60,000 bases of DNA from Membranipora membranacea (taxonomy: Eukaryota > Bryozoa > Gymnolaemata > Cheilostomatida > Membraniporidae), in the NCBI GenBank assembly GCA_914767715.1, contig OU612070.1, positions 8,823,501 through 8,883,500 on the forward strand. Reading direction: 5' to 3'. Position 1 is the first letter of the stretch. Each line of letters begins with the position of its first letter. The position numbers were made by a program, and so were the translations under genes. A model generated the notes under the pieces. The model searched no databases, had not been told where the DNA came from, and saw only the letters and a program-made list of their open reading frames with translations. Shown in pieces: positions 25,901-35,152 of the stretch.

Positions 25901-28900
25901 TTACCAGTATGGTTATAGAACAGATTTGATCATTTATATTTGAAGTTGCCTCCCATTTACTTGCCGATTTTGGCCAGGGAAGTGGTTCCATTTCTCGAAA
26001 TTATAGAACACATAGAGTATTGCAAAATTGACCAAGTGAAATTGTAGCTGATTTGTGTGATCGTGCCCATCATTGGCAGAATCATATCCTCAGGAAACTT
26101 TGAATCAGTTTTGGGAATTCCAATTATTCCATAGCAATGACCAAAACGATAGTTAAAGTGATCCTTTGTATATCTGTACACTGTGATGTCTGTCAGCTGC
26201 ATATATTATGTGACCCGCTCTTTGCTCAAATTTTGTTAATAGATTGTTTGACCTGAAATAATGTCTAACATCCCCATGTTTTACACTTTTGATTTCACAA
26301 TGCGTGTTGTCATATGTCCTTATGATTTTATGTAGTGTTCAACAATCATGTTAGCCATTATTATTATTATTCACTTTTAATTTATTAACCATGATCATGT
26401 ATTTATTCTGTTTACAACCTCAAATGTTTATCGCAATATCCTTCAACATTTTTCTATCACTACAGAATCAGTCACCATTCATATCATAGAGATCAGATTT
26501 CGAGTATCCATAGTGACCTTAATGCCACACTTAATTTACATCAAACAGAAATGACATAATGAAGACATTTTCAGATATAAAAGAAATTAATATCACCATT
26601 AATGTTTGCCAGCGTTAGACATGATTGGAGAGGGTGAATGGTTTTTTACTGTAGAGGACATTCCTGGGGCCTGGTACTTGATCGCCATGGATTTCAAGTG
26701 ATACATCAGATTACCTTTCAGTAGGTTGTAGATCAGGCAAAGTGTGGGATGGTAAACGGATTAAGAAACCAGAAGCAATGACATGTTTCCAAGAGAACAG
26801 TTGTTTGTGATAATTCTATTACTTAATGGTAAGTTTGGAAATCTTAATTTATCTCAGATTAGGCTTCTACACAGATTTAATACCACAAAACATGTAGGAT
26901 AAGGTTAAGCTTTAGACATTACTACTGTAATTAGACAAGGTGAGTAGAGCTTCTGGTGTATTGGTTTGCCGCACAGATTTAAAACTCATCCTGCCGCACT
27001 TATTACGCTGTAGAGCCATTTTCTACCCTCCAGGAGTTCCTGCTTTGGATGTAGCTGGCTACAAATGCTTTCAGTCTGGCAATTCAGCTTCAATTTTATG
27101 CCCACCTACTGATCTTGAAGAAGAATTCTGCTGCCATTATCAGGGCCAGATGAGATGCGGAAGATGTGAGGAGTATATGGGCACAGAATTGAAACCACCG
27201 GGGTGGCAGGATAAATCTGACAGCCACAACAACCTTATACTCATATCGACGACAAATAGTACAAATAGCACAAAGAAGGTCACTCCAGTTTTGATAACCC
27301 CATGGCATGACGAGGATTACATGACTACCATGATGTCAGCTGAATTTCTTGACTCTTACATACACGAGACTACATCTGTGGAGCCTTTATTTGCAGACAC
27401 AACCACTTGGTCGATTGCTCCTGTTGAATCAAACTCTGACTTCCATGATGATAGGCGACCAAGGTTGGTTCCTATAGACACTATCCTCAGTTTTGCAAAC
27501 ACGACTTACTTACATCAAGGATAACTTACTACAAGATAGAAAAGTGTCACAAACTCAAACAACAAACAACTCGATAAGTAACAACTAATTTTGGAAATTA
27601 GGTGGAATATATCTTAATTTAGAACAAGCAAGAGAACCTAAACATGTCCAATGCATTCTAGTCAAAGTGCTCAGACGGCTGCAATGCGAGTTAGTGGCAT
27701 CACATTATCAAACACTGACAATTATGTTTGATAATGTCATGCTACCATCTCGCATTGAAGCTGTCTGAGCACTTAGACTAGTCTAATTCTGCATATAATG
27801 TTGGTTGGTAGTCTGGATGTCTATCTGACATACCAAGAGATTTTTTGTCTAATTATCAATCTGATTATCGACTTAGGAAATTTGGTCATGTTTAAACTAC
27901 AATACATTTTGCATTGGGTCTTACCTCAAAAGATAGACAAACGAAATTCCAGGTACACTTGCCACTATGGACCAATTTAGCAATTCCATTATACAATTCT
28001 TATCAATAAAATCTGTTATTCTTGGCTGTAGAAGAAATGTTGCATCGGAGAATATATATGCAATCCTATTCTACTCTCTCCTGGCGTTGGTTGTAGTAAC
28101 CATCGTAATTGTTACTGTGATCATATGTGTAAGGAAAAGAAGAGCTCCAAATCCTCCTATCCTTGCTAGTAAGTTTCTTAGCTCAATTTCACACTCATTT
28201 ACTTTAGCTACACAATGTGGCTGTTGCATACACTGGCACCATCAACAATAGAACCTTCTCTCTAGTCTCTAGCCATTCTCGTCGGCTCTTGTTTAAAAAG
28301 TTGGGCCCAAAAAATATTGGCGATGGATATTAAAATAATGTCTCTGTAAAAGCCACATTTTATGATCATGTGTATGCATTTCTCTAACAGTCTATTATTG
28401 CAATAATGTTAGCAATAGGCTTATTACATAGTCATCATGAGTTATGAGTTGGGAAGTTGCATAAAGATGTGTTGCTCTGCACTTCTCAGTGCAGTCTGAG
28501 AGAAGACGTTTTCAAAGCAAAATTTGGAGACTCCTTGCTCTTTCTGGCTTATGCTGTGTTGAGCTTTCTTAGTAAGATTTTGTTTCTCCGTTACTAAGGA
28601 GCTGCAGCTTGAGCTTTGAATCGAGATTACATTAACGCTTGGTGGTAGAGCTGTCCAAACATGATATAAAATTCATTTATTTTAGTACTTAAATCAGAGT
28701 ATTTCAGCTAATTTTATTACCTTGTTCCACCAAAATTCTGTAGATCTCTCTTTATTCAGTGATTCATACACAATTCGGCCCTTATATTATCCTGCCTTGA
28801 ACAATTGTACGTTATGCATTGTATGATTTGCAGCCTCATCGTGCGCTGTTTTCCTGGCTTTGAACATTTGTCAGATGGTATCTCTCTGTCATCCATGGCT

Positions 28901-30454
28901 CTTTATCTGTTCATATTTTCACTGATCAATGAATGTGGGAGGGGGTGTGCATGTCGAGAATGCTGTTTACCATACTGGAAATTCTCAGCTCTTAATACAG
29001 AGTCCCATTTCCTGTTGCGATGCCTGCCAAAATTATGTTGTTTTTTGAGGTGTTAATTTGTGCCTTATTATTTTGGCACAGGTTGGCAATCGAAGAGAAT
29101 GCAGGGCATTGACTGGTTTTACTAAATAACTGATTATGTGTGATAATAAATCAAATCGATAAACTTGACAATGCAACAGACGGGTCAAATTCGATAGTGA
29201 AAAAAATAAAAATTGATTAAAATCAGATGGTCATATCACACACTACAGGCCAAAGCATGGGCGGCGAAATATTTTCCTTAGGGCGAGGCCACAAATTCTG
29301 CGCTAGGTTGCTCTCTGTTTACAGGCAGGTTGGAGACACCTGGCGGCCAACCGAACCCCAGAAGTCTGAGCAATGAACTCCAGTTCATTGGTCTGAGCCA
29401 CCTCCTACTCCTAACGGTTAGGGATGCGCTTTTATAAGTTGTTGTTGTATGGCAAAATACTAGACAAGACAGCAAAGACAGCTTCTTTTTACTACATATT
29501 GTAGTATCTCCAGGGGGGGTCCTGGTCTCACAATAGTAAATTATTAATTGGGTATTAGCTTACAAAGACCCACAGAGTTATCGGCTGAGTCATGGGATAA
29601 TTGCGGATTTGAAGCTCATAATTCAATTAATTCTGATCTTCAACAGGCCCATACAAGCTCCAAAACATAAGCTGAGCTCTTAGACAGTCCTTACCAACTC
29701 TGATAGGATTATCGAAACCAATACTATGGCTAATGATCACTCTGAGCCTATTTAATTATGGAGATTACAACCACGAGTTATTCTTCTTACAGACAAAGAA
29801 TTTGAGTACGCGATAGACAGAGAAAACAACCAGAATTACAACAAGCTGAACGATGGATATAATACTTATGCTTCAGTAGGCTCACAGGTAGAGCTGCCAG
29901 GTAACTATGAGATTCAGAACGATCAGCTACCGACCCATGAGGTAGACCACTGCAACTATGCCCTTCAGAATGATTCACTACCATCCCAAGAAGGAGACAT
30001 CTGTAACTATGAGATTCAAAACTATCAGCTACCTACTCCACATGTAGGCCATACCTACTTTGGGGCTCAAATTGTACGACTTCAAACTCCGCCAATAGAT
30101 CAATGCAAATACGCGCAGCAGAATGATTTGCTACCAATCCCGCCGGTAGACCATACGTACTTAGGGGTTGAGAATGAACAGATACCAAACCATGAGGGAG
30201 ACCTTTCCAACTATGACGTTCAGAATGAAGAGCAACCAGCCCATGAGGTAGACTTTTCTAACTCCGGCTTTCAAAATGATCAGCTACCGACCCATAAGGT
30301 AGACCATTCTTACTATGGGGTTCGAGAAAAACAGCTACCAATCCCACCAGAAGACCACTGTAACTATGGGCTTCAAACTGATCCGCTACCTTCATATGCT
30401 GAAGTATTGAAAGTAATTAACATGAACAACCCTGATCATATCTTCTCTGTATGA
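19326..30454 (+). CDS. Composite membrane protein: ChtBD2-like, pentraxin, six-Cys module, TM, repeat tail
   Basis: Exons are 19326-19410, 19817-20020, 20583-20750, [one unresolved], 21727-21823, 22184-22310, 22863-23054, 27034-27463, 28032-28168 and 29793-30454. All junctions agree in phase except across the gap 20750-21727. Exon 1 is a signal peptide (MATFFSFLRLVEIVVLLISA). Exon 2 has nine cysteines, including a chitin-binding type-2-like CPAGLIYDVNTCVCNWP…C. Exons 3-6 are a pentraxin domain: LSALTLCFRFKP, HKHCFVWEENG (where pentraxins have HxCxSW), LQEQDILGGG (the calcium-site GQEQD region) and GWIAQLNVYDTALDDADI. Exon 7 carries YKCF…LCPP…FCC…RCGRC, like the six-cysteine Shisa/WBP1/VOPP1 group, then a Ser/Thr-rich stalk with NSTNST. 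Exon 8 is a membrane span (AILFYSLLALVVVTIVIVTV) followed by RKRR. Exon 9 is the repeat tail. A role as a cell-surface receptor or adhesion molecule for chitin/glycan ligands is inferred. Reading through the 23054 donor would give a soluble form ending after LGC at 23062. Confidence 0.8.
20210..20290. repeat. Short hairpin in intron 2 of the pentraxin gene
   Basis: CCGAGGAGTTGTCATTATAT pairs with ATGATAACCCCTCGG around a small loop (about 20230-20262). It may be a fold-back remnant. No target duplication is evident. Confidence 0.5.
20935..21115 (+). repeat. Solo diverged arm of the 1.36-kb palindrome element
   Basis: The blocks TTCTTGCAATGAATTTGACTC, then ATCAAATCAA, then TATTCATTTTCA…TAGCT, then GCAGCTTTCCAAC follow in the same order and spacing as at 9785-9930 in the right arm of the palindrome, with about one change in six. 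It is therefore an older, single-armed copy, lying inside the pentraxin gene where the unresolved exon should be. Confidence 0.65.
21560..21655 (+). other. Candidate for the missing pentraxin exon
   Basis: A frame entering at about 21578 after CCAAG reads EVTTQLNIGDLKIHIDPW and onward to a donor TTCAAG|GTAAAA at 21655. Its incoming phase fits the exon ending at 20750, and a segment like LNIGDLKIHI would suit a pentraxin strand. But its outgoing phase (0) does not fit the next exon, which needs phase 2, and the acceptor is poor. Treat it as a lead only. Confidence 0.2.
22600..22790 (+). mobile_element. tRNA-derived SINE, 3' part
   Basis: Shares with 41100-41265 the blocks GGTTGGCCC, GACCTGCC/GTCTGTAAACAGAGAGCAA, GCGCAGAA-like and CATACTTCGGGATGTG…GTGATGAGG. 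It lies in intron 5 of the pentraxin gene and lacks the tRNA-like head. Confidence 0.6.
23199..23321. mobile_element. hAT-like MITE with exact 8-bp target duplication
   Basis: The 123-bp element has ends TAGACCAAGTTTGGTCC and …AAACTTGATCTA, with long inner arms (TTGCCTGCATTC, GTTGCTC and complements). GGTCATCC occurs on both sides (23191-23198 and 23322-23329). The 8-bp duplication is typical of hAT transposition. It lies in intron 6 of the pentraxin gene. Confidence 0.85.
23369..23512. mobile_element. Perfect hairpin MITE, TAAGTGCTCA family, 9-bp target duplication
   Basis: The arms of about 70 bp are complementary base for base, from TAGTCTAAGTGCTCAGAC inward to a GGGG loop. AGTGAGTGT flanks both sides (23360-23368 and 23513-23521). 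The perfect arms and duplication indicate a recent insertion, 48 bp from the hAT-like element. Confidence 0.9.
23530..27033. other. Large intron 6 of the pentraxin gene, no exon seen
   Basis: About 3.5 kb of AT-rich sequence with scattered stops. Frames around 24770-25490 and 25661-25943 on both strands have no domain or splice support. I see no internal exon fitting phase 1 to phase 1 with confidence. Confidence 0.4.
27659..27780. mobile_element. Hairpin MITE, TAAGTGCTCA family, imperfect copy
   Basis: Arms TAGTCAAAGTGCTCAGAC and its complement enclose CAATGCGAGTTAGTGGCAT and CACATTATCAAAC blocks and their slightly changed complements. This copy is more diverged than the one at 23369 and lies in intron 7 of the pentraxin gene. 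Confidence 0.75.
29275..29400 (-). mobile_element. SINE fragment plus GAGCAATGAACT mini-hairpin
   Basis: The complement of 29278-29350 shows GGTTGGCCGCC, CTGTAAACAGAGAGCAACC and AGCGCAGAAT, as in the SINE at 41010. Just beyond is the hairpin TGAGCAATGAACT/AGTTCATTGGTCTGAG, a motif also found at about 1540-1590. It lies in intron 8 of the pentraxin gene. Confidence 0.55.
29860..30400 (+). repeat. Ten 17-codon repeats in the cytoplasmic tail
   Basis: Within the last exon about ten tandem units of 51 bp encode a motif close to NYxxQNDQLPTHEVDHC: aromatic start, QND, LP, then VDHxx. Units differ at several positions, with P replacing H in some. The last unit ends in DPLPSYAEV, an LPxY-type motif of the kind bound by WW domains of NEDD4-family ligases. 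Regular acidic/histidine spacing and tyrosines suggest a docking array. Confidence 0.85.
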
Positions 30455-31151
30455 CAACCCATCTCAGTAAACAGGTGGGGACACAGGTGCAACTCAAGTG
30501 ATATTGATACGTGATTTGATTAATGTAGGGTTGATCACTTTTTTGTAGGCTGATTAAGGTTTTATGAAGATTTATTGGATTATTACACCCAAAATTAGAC
30601 ATCCCACTTGTTGAGTATAGGAAATCAGCTATAAAGTGACTCCATCCTGGGGTCATACAAGTAACATAGATTATATAAAAATATTTATTAAAGATTTAAT
30701 TTTTTACGAGTAGCAAAAGAGCTCAGATGCACCCATATAACCTTAGTGAGTGTGTGATTTTAGATTTATATAATAATAAACATTGACAGGAACATAAAAT
30801 ATTTTGCATGCTTTGTGCTCCACCAAACACGTGAAAAATAAAATGGTCACATTCGATTCTAATCTGAGAAAGTATAGTGTGCCCAAATTGCTATGTTCAC
30901 ATGGTTTGCTGCAGAATTTAATTGATGGCACACACTTTATCAAACTGTGTGGGCAGGTTGAGCCTGCATATTTATGTGTTTCCCACATAGCGTAAGTTAC
31001 CATAACAGAACAACAACCTCAAACATATCCCTATTGTGGCACATAAATTGTACATTGATATCTAGGCAGGTGGTTGATTGAAGTGTGAGTAGGAGGTTTT
31101 TGTGATAAGGCTAAGCGAACTTCAGGCTCATCGATTAAAATCTGCAGGATG
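30455..31151. other. Convergent 3' flanks of the pentraxin and ARL6IP4 genes
   Basis: This 697-bp spacer separates two stop codons facing each other. AATAAA on the plus strand near 30774 and its complement TTTATT near 30571 and 30684 are candidate poly(A) signals, so the two 3' ends may overlap. No other gene is seen. Confidence 0.5.
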
Positions 31152-33919
31152 TCACCTCAGTGTGCCAGTCTGTATGCTGTACGAGATACCATCCCCTTGG
31201 GTGGCAAGCTAAAAAAGCGAAAAAAAAGTTGGCATGTAATTTCACAGAATACCAGATCGATCACTCTGTTACCTGTGCCACATTTTAACTTGTGTGGTCA
31301 CAGGTATTCTGTGAAATCACACTGTTGTCTGTGACCACAGAACTTAAAATGTGGTACACCTTTGGCAAATCAAGGTATTTTGAAAGCAATGTCCTAAACA
31401 AGAGCAATGATTGATGGTAGTGCACAGAGGTGGTGCCAGTCTATTTATATATCGGAAAAGGAGAGGCTGATATAAGAACAGGTAAGAATGGTAGGTCAAG
31501 TACTTAAGTCAAGGAAATAATATGTTTGTCTACCATATTATGCAGGGTCATGGCGAAAATTAGATAATCTTCAGTTGGTTGGCTGATGGTTGCGCTAAGA
31601 ATATCAAGGAGTTACAACCTTTAGCTGCACTTGAACAACATAGTTTAACCAGAGAGTTCTCTTCTGTTAAACCATCAATCTGTAGCCTTAGATAAGGATA
31701 TTAGATCATTAGATCACCATGGCACTACTGATTTAGGCTGATAAATATCATTATGTTAAACTCATCAGGAAGGGAAAGATAGAGTCTGTCTTACCTTGTT
31801 GATGCGATTCTGCTCTTTCTTTGAGACAATTTCCTCTATTATTTCCCCTGATCCTTTGACTAGTCTAAAATAAGAATGCAATTGACTGTATAGAATGGAG
31901 AGGAGTTGATTTCGAATTTTATTTTAGATAGATTCTCAAAATTTATGCTCTCCAGGCAGTACTCATATTGCTCTGTTCCTTGTGTACTTATCTTTTGGAC
32001 TGTGGTATTATGCCTCAAGTAGCCTTGCTGGTTGACTCACAAATCCGCCTGTTGACAATTTTGTGAGCTTAAAATTTTAACCTCCAGAATTTGAGGGTTC
32101 ATTAAGATTATATTTGTACAAGGATGAAGACATTTTAACGGTTGCCAATATGGAAAAACTGGAATGTGGCTAATTGGATCAAATGTGATCTAAATTAGGG
32201 GCAGGACAGGGCGTGACTGGACAAAAGTATGTCCATAAAATGTGGACCACAAAAAGTTAAGTTGTCAACAAACAAAATAGTTTGCTAACTCATAACATCT
32301 AATTCAACATATACAATAAGGATTATGAGTAAAAACTAAGAAACTAGTTCGGTGAAAATCCGTGTCAACTCGCTCCTCTCTCCAATATCTATAAAAATAT
32401 TTCAAGGATCATCCATAGTGCGGAGCGGGTCCCCATTTAGACAGACCAAATAGGGTCAACTTTATAATACGACAAAAGCTGCACACTGATCACATGATAT
32501 ACTATTGTATGTATATCTCTGATCGATAGAGAGTGAATTAATTCACTTTGCATGAGTACCATCACAAGGAATTTGGTGTGACAACCCGCAGTAAAGTTCA
32601 GTAACTAGGGGCGGGTACTTGTTAGGTACTCATACTAAATAGACTCTGACGATAAGAGATACACATGATAATAGTGTAGTCTCGATGTCAGTGGGCAAGA
32701 GATGAAAAGCTCACCTCATTCTTCCAGTGTCAGGGTCGTAAACCCGCTTTACAACACTCTGCTGCTTCTCCCATTCTTCTTTAGTCATCGGCCCCTTTCC
32801 CTGAGCGACCGCAGCTGATGCAACGGAAGGTCCAACTGTCTCCTCTATATCAGGTTTCTTTTCAACTTTGTGTCTTTTGGCATCTTTTTTCTTTTCTGCT
32901 TTCAGTTTTTTCTTGTCTGATTTTTTATCGTCTTTGTGCTTTTTAGCTTTAGATTTTTTAAGCTTTTTATGCTTGCTTTTCTTCTTTTTGCGACGCTCAT
33001 AGGATGAGTCTGTGTCGCTGTTTGAGCTGTCTGATGAAGAGCTTAAAATGAAAATGCAATCAATCTCATATCGGTATTCAAGATTTACACAGAAATGCAG
33101 GTGTATTCAAAAGGTCATCCAGAGTTGTGTCCTCACTACCCAAGGGATACAACTCCTAGAAAATATGATAGGACAGTCCATCAGAGCAGGGAGTTTGGGA
33201 TACTCCCTGATCAAAGCAGGGAGGGTGGGTGATCACAGCGCAAGAATCCTGTGTAACTGGTAAGTTCATTTTCTGATCTCATTGTGGCTTGTAATACATC
33301 AAAGTGATTGGATGTAAATCAACATCGTTCCACATAACATTCATCTCGATTGTTAAAAGTCTGCATCAAAAGGGAAATTCTCTCCAACTAAGATGAGTCC
33401 CAGGTTATTTTAGCACAAGCAAATGAACGTATCGTTTATAACTTTGAAGACTATTATCCTTAAATTATCTAATTTCCATGGAAAAGTCAGTGAGTGAGGG
33501 GCAGCTCTACATCTGCTCTCAGCTGCACAGGACAAACTACGAAATCAAACCTTGAGTGTTTCCTTTTCCTCGTGTGCTTCTTGTGTTTCTTGACAACAGG
33601 TTCTTCTTCTTCAGAACTTGAGGAGCTGCTACTTGAGTCCTTTTCTCTTTTCCTAACAATTGTCAAATACTTTGTCATCAACACAGGTCACAGGATGAAA
33701 AATAAGCATGCTAGTCGAGAAACTTGGGATGAAATTTGATTTTAATAAGACATCATGCTGATGTAAACATTTGGTGTTTCCTCCGGCATGGTAGAAGTTG
33801 GATGATGCACTTTTGCAGTATCAGGTTGAGAAGTTAAACTGGCTTGCACCTCGATACCAAAATTTAATTTATACATATGGACCTACTAACCTTTTACGGG
33901 ACTTTTCAGTGCGAGCCAT
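31152..33919 (-). CDS. ARL6IP4: ARL6IP4 (SRp25-type nuclear protein)
   Basis: Five exons on the minus strand: 33891-33919, 33551-33652, 32715-33041, 31795-31864 and 31152-31208. They join in frame to a 194-residue protein. It starts MARTEKSRKRKREKD, followed by a serine run, an acidic patch and a long lysine-rich tract. It ends with the family signature: GPMTKEEWEKQQSVV, YDPDTGRMRLVKGSGE, EEIVSKKEQNRINK and GDG near the end (ATQGDGISYSIQTGTLR). In mammals this C-terminal block is the conserved part of ARL6IP4, a nucleolar/speckle SR-type protein implicated in splicing regulation. The serine/arginine part is shorter than in human. All splice sites are GT-AG. Confidence 0.9.
31220..31360. repeat. 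ARL6IP4: Interlocked inverted repeats in ARL6IP4 intron 4
   Basis: ATTTCACAGAATACC pairs with GGTATTCTGTGAAAT, while TACCTGTGCCACATTTTAA and TGTGGTCACAG pair with CTGTGACCACAGA and TTAAAATGTGGTA. The pairs overlap instead of nesting cleanly, so this may be two fold-back units or a rearranged one. It begins 12 bases from the acceptor of the last exon. Confidence 0.55.
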
Positions 33920-35152
33920 TAGCTGTCTAATCAATCAGTGCTTGTGGACGTCTTCGGTACTCCGCAGCCCCTTCAACGGATATGGCTTGGCAGTGAGGAA
34001 CCTCTGAAACAAAACCGAAGAACATATTGAACCTGAACAAGGTATTGATACTAGCCTTATCCCAACGCCTTTGATATCAGTCTATATTGGTGCTAGAAGG
34101 TAGTCTAGTAGCCCTTGTACTAGGGGGCGTATGGGGATAAGTAATGCAGTGAGTGAGATACTAGCTGTGCAGTTAACCCACAAACAGGGAGCACTAAATT
34201 GGCCGTTTCGGGCCTGCAAGCCTGCGTTTTTCCAGTTTTCTGCGGGAGGCATAGTACAGGCTACTAGTTTGCAAAGCCGCAAGGAACCCATGCCCTCAGT
34301 TAGTCAGTGGGTGGGCAACAAGTCTAATGTGAGTACACCCTGAGTCAAAGAGGGCTCCTTGACTCCTGATGGGTAGGACTGAGTGGTCAATAGAGTTCAA
34401 AGAGTTCTCATGTCCTTGGTTGATAGGGCAAGGCATTGAAGGTAAACTGCTGAAGCCTCCTTCTAGCTAGGTCCTAGGCATGGGCCCCTGGGACTTACAT
34501 GTCTTTACTTTGCCAATGTCCACTATCAACCACCCACGGGTGTTTTTTGGGTGGTTGATAATAGTGGACATTGGCAAAGTAAAGACATGTAAGTCCCAGG
34601 GGCCCATGGCATGGTCCTAGGCTAGTCCTTATTATTATTTATTTATTATTATTAGAAGATTAGATTAGAATGATTAGCAGCAATGGAGTGAGTAAGTAGC
34701 AGTTGGGAACTTGAAATTGGTAGTAAAGTAACCGACCTATATTCCCTAAACAGCAAGAGAATTCAGCTCACCTCTGATGATATGTGAATAGTAGTAGTTG
34801 TTGTTTATAAACTAAAGCTGAGAGCAGGCACATCAAGGCATTTTAGTCTTTTTACCAAATGGCTCAGTATTAGCCTAAAATCCTTTTATGCTTTTGAGAT
34901 TATAGTTTGGACTCTTCATGAAGCTCCGACAAATTATAAATTGGCTAAAGGCTAATAAATATTCCTAAATAGACAACTCCAGCTTATCTCTAAATCATTG
35001 CACAAAGGATTGTTGTTTGTAGGTAACACCAAGTTTTGAGGAAAAAAAAGAGAATTTGCTCAAAAAAAAGGTCTACACGAACTTCTTTTCCAAAAGACAG
35101 TGTATACTGATACAATATTTTACTGAAAGGGAGCTTTGAACAAATCACAGAA
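33920..35152. other. Divergent intergenic region of ARL6IP4 and the C19orf47-type gene
   Basis: This 1.2-kb spacer separates two genes transcribed away from each other, and their promoters must lie here or in upstream non-coding exons. No TATA box or GC-rich island is obvious. It contains the hairpin at 34473-34622. Confidence 0.4.
34473..34622. mobile_element. Perfect hairpin MITE in the divergent intergenic region
   Basis: The arms of about 60 bp (CCTAGGCATGGGCCCCTGGG, then ACTTACATGTCTTTACTTTG, then CCAATGTCCACTATCAACCA) are complementary to the right arm, with a short loop around GGGTGTTTTTT. It lies between two divergent genes, where it could affect promoters. Confidence 0.75.
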
